Below are positions 1 through 8,073 of a stretch of 17,858 nucleotides of DNA, in pieces. The notes below the pieces were generated by a model. It was not told where the DNA came from, ran no database searches, and was given only the letters and a program-made list of their open reading frames with translations. The stretch is taken from assembly GCA_016098155.1 (NCBI GenBank), contig JAAAJB010000572.1, positions 1-17,858 of the forward strand. The letters are read 5' to 3'. This DNA comes from Actinomortierella ambigua (lineage: Eukaryota > Mortierellomycota > Mortierellomycetes > Mortierellales > Mortierellaceae). A program made the translations under genes and the position numbers. The stretch's first letter is position 1; each line of letters starts with the position of its first letter.

Positions 1-108
1 AAAAAAAAAAAAAAAAGGAGTTAGGACATACAGTCGCAACATCACAAGACCACAACACTCTTAAACCAAAGAAGAAGAAAAGAAAAGACCAAGCACATCT
101 GCTCTTAC
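1..108 (-). other. Partial intron of the SEL1-repeat gene
   Basis: Read on the minus strand, this begins GTAAGAGC directly after the codon for Glu820 of the SEL1 protein. It contains in-frame stops, a CTAAC branch-point-like motif near 20-24, and then an uninterrupted T tract that runs off the window (the A run at 1-16 on the plus strand). The expected AG acceptor is not in the window. The length so far (108 nt) is already in the range of the other introns here (85-124 nt), so the acceptor should be only a few bases away. Confidence 0.85.
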
Positions 109-2568
109 CTCCGAGTAATAACCGACGGCATACTCGGCACGTGCAAGGCCCTTGTCAGCTGCCCTACGAGCCCAAAGATAGGCTTCCGTATCGCTTTGCT
201 TCAACACGCCCTCGGATCCGGTAAGGTACCAGCCCGACAGGCCCAGCTCCGACTCTGCATCGCCTTGCTCGGCCGCACGGGTATACCAGGCAATACTCCG
301 TCGAGGATCGACGGGACATGTCAGTGCACCATACTCATAGCAATGGCCCAACTTGAACTGACTCGGCGCATAGCCAAACCCGGCCGCTTGCGTAAACAGC
401 TCCCGTGCATAGGCTTCATCCGGGATCACCGACGGAATACACTGCTTCTCAAAGCACAGTCCAAGCTCGTGCAGCGCATGCGGGTTCTCCTCGTCTGCAT
501 TCGCCGCCGCCCGCTTCAGCCATGTGATTGCCTCCCGTGGGTTGGGCTGCTGACCCAGCAGACCCTTCAACAGGATCATGCCCAGCTTGTACATCGCCTG
601 CGTGTCGCCCAACGAGGCCGACTTGCGATAAAACAGCACGGCGCGGCTATGGTCGCGCTTGGTGCCCGCGCCGAGCTCATAGCAGACCGCGGTACGGTAC
701 GTCGAGGCCGGGTGGTTCTGTTTCGAGGCCTGCATGTAAAGCCCAAACGCCTTGTCGTGGTCGATCTGTAAACCGAGCGTGCCATGGCCATAGCAGTTGG
801 CCAAGAAGAACATGGCCTCCGGGAAGGCGGGCTTGCCGATGCTCATGCCCGTTGTTGCCAGCCGCTTGATAATCTTGAGCCCTTCCAAAAACAGCGCCTC
901 CTTGTTCTTCTTTTGCCGCTTGGGATCCGGATCGTCGTTGCCGAACGTCATCGCTGCCTCGATCAGTGCCTTGGCATAGTCCAGCTGTGCCGCTGGCTCT
1001 CCAGAGTTGCGCGCGTGTTGTCGCATCTGGTCCAGCACTTCGACGGTCAGCTGCCTCTTGCGCTGCGCTGCTGGGCGCTGTGGTGGCAGCTGCGGCTGCT
1101 GTTGTTGACCTCCGCCTCCCATACTGCTGACAGAGTCGCCGCGGTGTGGTGGTGCTCGTCCACCGCCATATTCACCAGGTGGTCCCATCATCGGTGGCCG
1201 TGGTCCTCCAGGCCCGCCACGTCCCATGCCTGGAGGGCCACGCATCGATGGGGATGGGTTCAGATTGGCGCCTCCTCGTCCACCACCATGGCCGTAGTAG
1301 CCACCAGGGCCAGGGTGACCTCCTCCATGTGGTCCATAGCCCTGATGGGGAGGATAGCCATAGTCATAGCCTCCACCACCACCACCGCCACCACCGCCGC
1401 CATAGTGCTGTTGCTGATGCTGCTGCTGCTGTCCATAGTATCCCTGGCCATACTGATCATACTGGTCCTGGTATCCTGCATGTTGGGGGTATCCTTGGCC
1501 GTATCCTCCACCTGGTGTTCCGCCTCCAGGGTAATGCTGGTATCTTGGATCATACTGGCCACCATATTGACCAGGTGCGCCTCCGTAAGGGGGTCGCTGA
1601 TGAGGCGGTGGGCGATGGTGAGGTGGGTATTGATAGCCGCCGCCGCCGCCGCCGCCATATCCTCCTGCTGCTGCGCCGCCACCACCAGGCGGTCCGCTGT
1701 GGGGTGGGCCACCATGGCCATAGTAGCCACCGTGAGGAGGTGGAGGGCGAGCATGTCCAGAGGTGGGAGACTCGGCATAGGTCGGAGGTGCGCCACCGGC
1801 GGCATAGGCTCGGATAGCCGAGTGGTCAGAGTCGGTGCTCTGAACGCGCTGTGGTCCTCCTCCTGTCTCGGAGGGAGGGTGAATGTCATGGCCGGGAGCA
1901 AAAGCCTCGTTGTTGGCAAGCGAGGGCGAGCCCACAGCCGACGCCTGGTCTGATCCAGAGAAGCGAGTGTCGTCTACGTATCCATTGCGCTCTGCAGGCT
2001 TACGTGCCTCTGGATCCGAATAGCGGAAGGGTTGTGAGTTGAGTTGGACGGGACTCGAGTATGTCATCTCGCCACTGTGGAACACCGTCTCGCCGCTCTC
2101 ATTGAAGGCGGGGTCCAAGCTATCTGACGGGCCATCGAGCTTTAGCGCTCCCAGATCAAACTCGATCTTGATGCTGTCGTCAACGTCAGGATTCGAGCTC
2201 ACGGCTGTTGGGGATGCAACAGTGTCGGTGGTGTTGGCCTGGGAAGGAATCGATTGGTAGTCGCTAGCAGAGGCGTGTGCTACATCAGAAGTCTGTGTTG
2301 GAGAGGGCTCAGCAGGAGCAGCAGCACCAGTACCGGCGGCAGGTGCTGTGTCCTTCTTGCGACCAAAAAAGCCGCCCCATCCTGTCGACGACGACGACGC
2401 CGACGTTGTTGCTGGTGGTGCGGGGGGTGCTTGGTATGCGACGGCGGAGTGTTTTGCGTAGTCAGACTCGTAGAGGTCGTAATCAACGGCATCCTGATGG
2501 TGGGAATCCTCGCGCGATGGCAAGGGAGCTAGGACCACCTGTGGACGAGCATCGGAGGCAGGATCCAT
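109..2568 (-). CDS. SEL1-repeat protein, SKT5/CHS4-like chitin synthase regulator (3' end outside window)
   Basis: The visible exon encodes 820 residues. Residues about 1-500 are low complexity: acidic/Ser-rich first, then a Gly/Pro/Tyr/Gln/His-rich tract. Residues about 505-820 are a run of SEL1-type helical repeats, with motifs such as AMFFLANCYGHG, AVCYELGAG, ALHELGLCFE and FKLGHCYEYG. This order matches the SKT5/CHS4 family, which recruits or activates chitin synthase at sites of wall growth; that role is family knowledge, not visible here. The first in-frame ATG is at 2568; the three codons before it begin with TTG and are probably untranslated. After YAVGYYSE the frame meets GTAAGA at 108-103, a good donor. 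A CTAAC branch motif (about 20-24) and a long T tract (1-16, minus-strand sense) follow, so the acceptor lies just outside the window. A C-terminal prenylation motif, known in yeast Chs4, cannot be assessed. Confidence 0.9.
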
Positions 2569-3808
2569 GGATGACAAGGGCTTTTGATTTGGTGATTCAA
2601 CGAGACTGAATTTCTAGAGGAAAGTAGATGAAAAAGGTGGAGGAGAATGAGAGGGCGAGGGAGAAGGGGAGGAAGGGGCGGGGGGGGAGGGAAGAAGGTT
2701 GGATGGGGAGAGGAAAGACCAAAAAAACAAGATGAGTGACCAGAATTGGGCAGCAGGGTGAGGGTGTTGGGTGGACAGGGGAGGAAGAAGAGAAGGACAA
2801 AGGGGGCGGGCGGGCGGGCACGCGAGAAACAGCCGGTCAGCCAGATAACCTCTCAATGTGGGGAGGGAAGGTGGATGGATGGAAACTGGGTGTACGAGCA
2901 AAGAGTGGCGCGAGAGCCAAGCAAAGAAAGAGCCAAAGGCAAAAAAGAGTACATTGTAGGTAAACCCAGCAGCAGCAGCCAATGCAATGCAATGCCATGC
3001 ACACACGCATGCATGCAAACTGTTTACGCAGTTGTGACGAGAGGGGGGGGGGACAATAGACACACAAACAACAATACTCGTCACTGCAATGTTGGCAGCA
3101 GTTCTTACATGTAAGGCTACACAATGTTCAATGGCGAGGGGCTGCCTAGTGAATTGTGATCAGGGCGAGGGCAGAGGCGAGGAGGGTGTGAGTGAGAGAG
3201 TATTGGTGGATACACAAGAAACTGTGTTGTTGGGGTGAGTCAACTGAGGTTCGCGGTGGAGGTGAGAGGAGGGCAGGGATGAACGAACAAGCGAATGGCG
3301 AAGGAATGCACACGACTAAACACCCCAAAGCCGCACTCTTCTTTGGTGTTTTGGACGAGGCGCGTTTGTTGTAAAGGGCGGAAAGTGCTGTCGACTTTTG
3401 GGTTGGGTTGATGGATGCGGGCTGTTCCTTTCTATGCAGAGAGCTTCCATTGATAGTGCCTGAAAGAAACAGGCAACGTACCTGTAGGGGAAAGTGATTA
3501 GTGATAACGGTAGTGTGCTATATGCTATAGGCAATATTAACGAGGAGGTGCAATCAAAACGCCAACGGCTGAAGATGCGATGGCTGAGTGGTGGAAAGTG
3601 GCGAAAAGAGTGAGAAGTGAAGAAGACAGTGAGAAAAAAAATATTGAAGTCGTCTGCTGCATGCCTGGGAGAAACGGAGAAAGAGCGATTTTGGACCTGG
3701 CGAATGGCGATGCGCCTCGCTATTATTGCGAGTGAGGCTCACAGCCATCGAGCAATAAGAGAGGGTCAAGAGAGCAAAAGTCTCATAAAATCACTACGAG
3801 TCTATTCT
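2569..3808. other. Intergenic region: upstream of SEL1 gene, downstream of F-box gene
   Basis: I see no convincing gene in these 1.24 kb. The half nearest the SEL1 gene (about 2615-2950) is strongly purine-rich on the plus strand, hence pyrimidine-rich on the coding strand of that gene, as in fungal promoters and leaders. It holds a G-quadruplex-type motif (2653-2691) and further out a run of ten G (3043-3052). Short repeats of TGCAA/TGCA occur at about 2980-3016. Splice-like motifs on the minus strand (an acceptor ending at 3482 and a donor at 3481) could mark an untranslated leader exon, but this is weak. No AATAAA was found after the F-box stop codon. Confidence 0.6.
2653..2691 (+). promoter_or_regulatory. 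G-quadruplex-type motif in the SEL1 gene promoter/leader
   Basis: Successive G runs at 2653-2655, 2659-2661, 2666-2669, 2675-2678, 2680-2687 and 2689-2691 are separated by loops of 1-5 nt. This satisfies the usual four-run pattern of at least three G with loops up to 7 nt. It sits 85-125 bp upstream of the SEL1 start codon, on the template strand. Folding and function are inferred from the pattern only. Confidence 0.45.
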
Positions 3809-5692
3809 TCACGCGCGCACAAACACATTGCTATCTGACAGGTGAAAAATCATGTTGCTCTTCTCCCATCGTCTACTTTCGGCTGTAATCTGCATCTTGT
3901 CCTCCTTCCGCAGCTCCTTGAGATATTTCTCCAACTCGCCCATCTTTTGGTCCATCTCCTCCGACGGTACGCCACCCGGAACAGCCTCGTACTGCTGTAT
4001 GTGGAGCCGCCGGAGGTTAGGCAGAGCACGGTCGTAGGTAGCGAAAAGCATCGTCGCAACACGCTCATCCTGCGTTGACAATATCTTGTCTCCCGTAGAT
4101 GGCAACAGCCAGCTCTTGACTTTGGAGGACATCCTGGACTTTGGCTTCCGAGCACCCGTATAGAACGCAGGTCCGGGTTCTGCTGGGGCTAATGTAGACG
4201 GCTGATCAAGCCACTGAAACAAGCCAGCCTTCCACTCGTCAATCGGTGTAGTTGGAGTCTGCATCACCAACACCAGAGTCTCCAGTTTCTCCAGCCAGCT
4301 CAGATAGTGCATGCCGCCGCTCGGAACGAGTGTGATGCCAGAGAACAGTCGCAGCCTGAGATGGACCAGGTTGGGCATGGTCCTACCAACAAACTCAAAG
4401 ATGTCGCGAGTCCTCAGGGCTGGGTGGTGCTCGCCGTGCATCCGCGATGTGTTGCCATACAACGAGTTCATAAGGCCGAGATCCAATACCCGCAGGCGAT
4501 GAGCTACCCATGGCTCGACATGTCGACGGTGCTTTTTAGTGACGGCCAGCTGATCCATGTCGACATACGAAAAGGGTGCGTAAAAGTATTCAAGATGTGG
4601 CATGTCGCGCAAGAAAGGCAGGATAGACTCACAGGCCGAGGGAGACCAGGAGGGCTCCGCGAGGTACAGCCACGTCAAGTTCATCATTGTCTCCTGGATC
4701 ACCTTGAGTGTGTCGTTCTTTGGTGTCTGGCCTGTCTTCCCATCTGTACAGGCCGATTGGTAGACTGTACCCAGGCGCTTCAGTTGAGGGAGGCCTGCAA
4801 GGATATCTTGGAAATTGCGAGAGATGGGCATGACTGTATTCTCCATGGTAGCCGGTGTGATATGCAGATGCCTCAGCCTTGTGCAATGGGCGGTAAACAC
4901 ACTTCTTCCGCTGACGCCCCATGACCCCGTCAAAGACCCCACGAGCTGCAGGGCTTCAAGCTGAGGGCAGTGCTCAAGGATTTTGAGGAGATCCTGGACC
5001 TCCAGCAAGAAGTTGGAAATCTGGAGTCGCTCGAGTCGAAAGCAACGACGTGGCCTCGTGCGACCATGGCCATCGTCCGTGAACGGATCCTCTACATTCT
5101 GGATCTTGCAACTCGTCCAGCTCAACACATCGGTCGCCGCCAAACGAATGGTGCGCAGCTGCGGGAGAGACGACAGGACTCCCATGAGGTCGATGGTTCC
5201 TGTATGGGGAACCGACAGCTCCAGAGTCTCCAGACTCCTTGTCAGAGAAAGGCGTGAAAGGTAGCTTGGAAGCGGCGTGAGAAGACACTCCATCCAACCG
5301 TCAATCCGTAATCGGTTGAGACGAAAGCCGTACTGCCGCCTTATTTGGCATACCAGAAGAGACGAGAGTGCTCTCTCGAAGAGCTGGCCTAAATCAGCTT
5401 CGAGGCAATGGCGCTGCTTGGTGTTGAGACCCAATGGGTAATCGGGAAGTCGCAGTTCGACAGCTGTCAAGGGCGCAGGTGACTTGAAAAGGGACTCTTC
5501 CAGCTCGCGTATAACGCCATCTCCATCAAGGGTTGTGGGGCTCCAGACAACAGAAGTGCCTTTGAGTGAGTCGTAGACGCCATTCCAAGTACGACAGACA
5601 AGTCTCGCTCTTTGCCTCTCCGACATGGAGAGCTGCTCAAACATGAGAAAGGCGACATCGGGGAGCAGTAGAACATGAAATGCCGGGAGCAT
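3809..5692 (-). CDS. F-box and leucine-rich repeat-like protein
   Basis: A single open exon of 627 codons. An F-box-like segment occupies residues about 7-45: LLPDVAFLMFEQLSMSERQR followed by ARLVCRTWNGVYDS, with the typical Leu-Pro start and the late R-x-V-C-x-x-W core. The rest contains repeated Leu-rich segments (LETLELSVPHTG, LPQLRTIRLAATD, CPQLEALQLVGSL, LPNLRRLHIQQYE) in the style of F-box/LRR proteins. Such proteins act as substrate receptors of SCF ubiquitin ligases through Skp1, but the substrate cannot be guessed. They form very large families in Mortierella-type fungi, so orthology is unlikely to be informative. The start ATG at 5692 lies immediately before the F-box, leaving almost no N-terminal extension. 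The C-terminus (EKYLKELRKEDKMQI) is charged and helical. Its upstream DNA (5693-5757) is pyrimidine-rich on its own strand. Confidence 0.82.
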   Translation of the reverse strand: MLPAFHVLLLPDVAFLMFEQLSMSERQRARLVCRTWNGVYDSLKGTSVVWSPTTLDGDGVIRELEESLFKSPAPLTAVELRLPDYPLGLNTKQRHCLEADLGQLFERALSSLLVCQIRRQYGFRLNRLRIDGWMECLLTPLPSYLSRLSLTRSLETLELSVPHTGTIDLMGVLSSLPQLRTIRLAATDVLSWTSCKIQNVEDPFTDDGHGRTRPRRCFRLERLQISNFLLEVQDLLKILEHCPQLEALQLVGSLTGSWGVSGRSVFTAHCTRLRHLHITPATMENTVMPISRNFQDILAGLPQLKRLGTVYQSACTDGKTGQTPKNDTLKVIQETMMNLTWLYLAEPSWSPSACESILPFLRDMPHLEYFYAPFSYVDMDQLAVTKKHRRHVEPWVAHRLRVLDLGLMNSLYGNTSRMHGEHHPALRTRDIFEFVGRTMPNLVHLRLRLFSGITLVPSGGMHYLSWLEKLETLVLVMQTPTTPIDEWKAGLFQWLDQPSTLAPAEPGPAFYTGARKPKSRMSSKVKSWLLPSTGDKILSTQDERVATMLFATYDRALPNLRRLHIQQYEAVPGGVPSEEMDQKMGELEKYLKELRKEDKMQITAESRRWEKSNMIFHLSDSNVFVRA

Positions 5693-6200
5693 GAGGGCAA
5701 TGGAGGGAAGAGGGAAATGAGGATGTGGTCGAGAGGGAGCGGAATGAGGTTGCGATCCGGGTCTTTACGCCTCGTGGGATGCGAGTTGTACAAGGTTAAG
5801 GGCGCTCAGGCCTTTGACATCGATGTGGAACATGAGAGGACACAGTTGGAACACTTCTCCCCAGCCATTGTGGCACGCGTAAAATCACGAAATGGTATTG
5901 GCTGGATTCGGTCTTGCAAGTTCACCGGGGATTCGAGGCTTCGATGAGCAAGCACAACGGCCAACAGCCAACATGTATTGTTTGTAAACATCCACGGGTG
6001 ATCGCTGTGAAGGCACTGCGAGGGTAAAATAGTCAAGTGACACGACATGGCAGCTCCGTTATGTCCTTGCTATAGAGGGTGCGGTGCCACTGGACTTGCT
6101 CCCCCTCCTTTTGACGATTGTCAAAACACACGTTGTTTATTTGACATGACTGAATATAGAGTTCATCCAGGTACAAAAAATGGTTGTCGTGCATGCGATC
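5693..6200. other. Intergenic region: F-box gene promoter and DUF2461 3' UTR
   Basis: Both flanking genes read leftward, so this 508 bp must hold the DUF2461 transcript end and the F-box promoter. A minus-strand AATAAA (6141-6136) lies 60 nt after the DUF2461 stop. Bases 5693-5757 are purine-rich on the plus strand, giving a pyrimidine-rich leader for the F-box gene. A TGTAAACA forkhead-like octamer is at 5983-5990. A cysteine-rich plus-strand frame starting at 6047 is discussed under findings and is not called as a gene. Confidence 0.6.
6136..6141 (-). terminator. Candidate poly(A) signal of the DUF2461 gene
   Basis: AATAAA on the minus strand, 60 nt downstream of the TGA stop at 6203-6201. 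ATG101 has the same hexamer at almost the same distance from its stop codon, which supports use of this site. Confidence 0.55.
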
Positions 6201-7710
6201 TCAGCCTATCCATTCGTTTAGAATATGCACAAAGTCGACGCATGCGTCAAAGGTTGACAACACCTCCTCCAGAAAACCAGGGGAAACAACTTCCAAGTCT
6301 GTGAAATGCCGACCAATGGCGAAGCTCTTGAGTTTGAGAAACTCGATCGCAGAGTGATCCTTGTCAAAGCCTTTGGGGCCAGTCTTGAGCTTGTTTCCCT
6401 GAAGCAGAACATTACCACCTGCCTTGCCTTTGTGAAATTTCTTCAACGCATCCGACTCGAGGATCCCGCGGAACCGTTCCTCCTCCTCAACAATCCCATT
6501 CCGGATACGTGCCAGCACCGCCGAGGATGGGTCCCATACGCCACAGCCGATAAACGACTTGTTCTCGGAAGAGACGGAAAAAAAGTATCCTGCAGCGATG
6601 GACTGTTGGGCACGAATGAAGACAAGAATAAAGGGGGTTTGTGTGTGAGTGCGAGCGATGATGAGTATTGTTGTTCCTTTTCCCTTCTTGGATAACATTC
6701 AAGAGCATCTTCGTTGGTTAGAATACCTTTTTGCCGCCTCGTGAGAAATGAGCCGCTAGTTGGCTCTTGTATGGACTCTTATCATTCGAAAATCGTACAT
6801 CGCGACTAGGGTGAGCAGAGGAGTAGAAGGCAGGCCATTAGTACTGTTGATCTCTTAGGAATGCCATAGCGCAGCTCTCAATAAACTCTGTTAGAGTGGT
6901 AGTGACATACTAAATGCGCATCATAGAGTCCTTGGGTTCTTGATCCATGACATCCGCATCGGCCTCACGAAGTCCATCTTTCACCATACGGACGAAATCC
7001 ATAAAATCTGCCTTCGCTTTGTCACATCTCTCTTGATTGAGCATCATGTACTCGCGATCATTGTTGAGCTTGAGATCTCGTATAAACTCAAGAGTCTCTG
7101 GCTGAATGGCATCCGCAACCGGCCCATCCTTCGGATGTGGTATTTTGACATTGGAGACTTTGAACTTGGACATGGCCTTGGCGATAGCCGCCTTTTTTGA
7201 GGCTGGCAAAGGTGCCGACTCCCGCTTACTTTTGCTAGAGGTAGGCGATTTGGTGGATGTGGTTGATGGTGCTTTGGATGATGTTGATCTCTTTGAGGCA
7301 GACGCTGACCGTCCTGTCTTTGCCCTGAAATCCTCTTGAAAATCGTCGTCGCTACTTTCCTCCGCGTCATCCTCCTCGCTCCCTGAATCACTCTCCGAGC
7401 CCTGTTCCTGGTGTGTCAAGCTATGGTAATCTGAATCCTCTTCCTCTTCGTCATCCGACTCGCGATCGACATTGATGTCTGTTTTTGTCCTTCTACTGGC
7501 CGCTACAGCCGCTTGGCGAGGTTCACGCTTTGGCTGACCCTTGCCCGATTTGGCGTTGGAGGGGCCAGGGGTGGAGGTGGATAGGGCCAGGTTTTTATCC
7601 TTACTACCTTGCTCGGTGCCTCGCCTCTGTCGTTTGGAGGAAGTGGTGGAAGGTGAACCAGAGTCGGTGGCGTTGCGCTTCGAATGCGCTCTAGGTTTGC
7701 CTTGCGCCAT
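6201..7710 (-). CDS. DUF2461 (TIGR02453) family protein with acidic N-terminal extension, three exons
   Basis: Exons are 7710-6911, 6805-6727 and 6602-6201, giving 426 residues. Intron 1 (6910-6806, GTATGT..TAG) splits the Tyr codon of M-R-I-Y-R-D-V-R-F-S. Intron 2 (6726-6603, GTATTC..CAG) is in phase 0. Joining them restores the DUF2461 core: ETLEFIRDLKLNNDREYM, YRDVRFSNDKSPYKSQ, AAGYFFSVS, KSFIGCGVW, LKLKSFAIGRHFTD and a final NEWIG. The biochemical role of this family is not known to me. Residues about 1-190 are a poorly conserved Ser/Lys-rich region with a basic SSKRQRR patch (possible nuclear signal) and a dense acidic stretch near residues 83-130 (DDEEEEDSD, GSEEDDAEESSDDD). The start ATG at 7710 is the first in frame; an out-of-frame short upstream ORF overlaps it. 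The gene is divergent from the LIM gene, 363 bp apart. Confidence 0.93.
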
Positions 7711-7723
7711 TTGTCGTCAGCAT
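7691..7723 (-). other. Short upstream ORF overlapping the DUF2461 start codon
   Basis: On the minus strand an ATG at 7723-7721 opens a ten-codon frame ending in TAG at 7693-7691. It is in a different frame and spans the DUF2461 ATG at 7710. If the transcript starts upstream of 7723, ribosomes using this ATG would miss the main start. The transcription start is unknown. Confidence 0.35.
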
Positions 7724-7815
7724 GGAGGGTGCCGATTAGGTGAATGGTATGCTACAATGACGGCCATTAATGAAGACAATGGGGCGACTTGGAATGCGCT
7801 TGGCCCTCTTTTGTG

Positions 7816-7823
7816 TCACGTGA
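7816..7823. promoter_or_regulatory. Palindromic E-box TCACGTGA
   Basis: TCACGTGA is a perfect 8-bp palindrome containing the CACGTG core bound by bHLH factors of the Cbf1/USF/SREBP type. It sits 106 bp from the DUF2461 start and 251 bp from the LIM start, inside a shared divergent promoter. Actual binding is inferred. Confidence 0.5.
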
Positions 7824-8023
7824 GCGCGCTATCGCGGATCGGCATGAGACACAAACCAGCCTGTCTTGCCCATACCGCGTCTCTTCCACGTTTCGTTTAC
7901 TTTTGGGATGAACCCTGTTTGGTGGAAAATCTGAAAAAGCTAAAAACAAAAAATAAAAATGCCGCAAATGCACACCTTTCAACCTGTTCCGCGCCCCAAT
8001 CCCGCCACATTACACGAAACAGA

Positions 8024-8050
8024 TCCCCCCCTCCCCCTCCCCCGCCTGCC
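8024..8050 (+). promoter_or_regulatory. Pyrimidine-rich tract before the LIM gene
   Basis: A C-dominated C/T tract lies 24 nt upstream of the ATG at 8074. Sense-strand C/T tracts just before start codons recur in this window, so this one is probably part of the LIM gene promoter or leader. Confidence 0.4.
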
Positions 8051-8073
8051 AAGGATAGACACTGCCTCCAAAG

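Larger units (their letters stand above)
7711..8073. promoter_or_regulatory. Divergent promoter region between DUF2461 and LIM genes
   Basis: The start codons of the two genes face away from each other across 363 bp. The region contains an 8-bp palindromic E-box (7816-7823) and, next to the LIM start, a C-rich pyrimidine tract (8024-8050). An A/T-rich stretch is at 7930-7970. I see no other gene in it. Confidence 0.7.

Noticed and set aside
1..16. Poly(A) run at the left edge as a poly(A) tail or retrocopy mark
   Set aside because: Read on the minus strand it is the T tract following a CTAAC branch motif in the SEL1 gene intron.
784..1953. Plus-strand 389-codon open frame opposite the SEL1 gene
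   Set aside because: It is the antisense of the Gly/Pro/Gln-rich coding region. Its protein shows no domain, and the minus strand carries clear SEL1 repeats in frame.
2569..2577. Start of the SEL1 protein at 2577
   Set aside because: The codon there is TTG, not ATG. The first in-frame ATG is at 2568.
2614..3084. Minus-strand 156-codon frame upstream of the SEL1 gene
   Set aside because: It is a translation of the pyrimidine tract (Pro/Ser/Phe/Leu runs) with no domain; better explained as promoter or leader DNA.
3104..3115. 12-bp palindrome CTTACATGTAAG
   Set aside because: A single short palindrome in intergenic DNA with no neighbouring structure; it gives donor-like GTAAG on both strands but no exon context.
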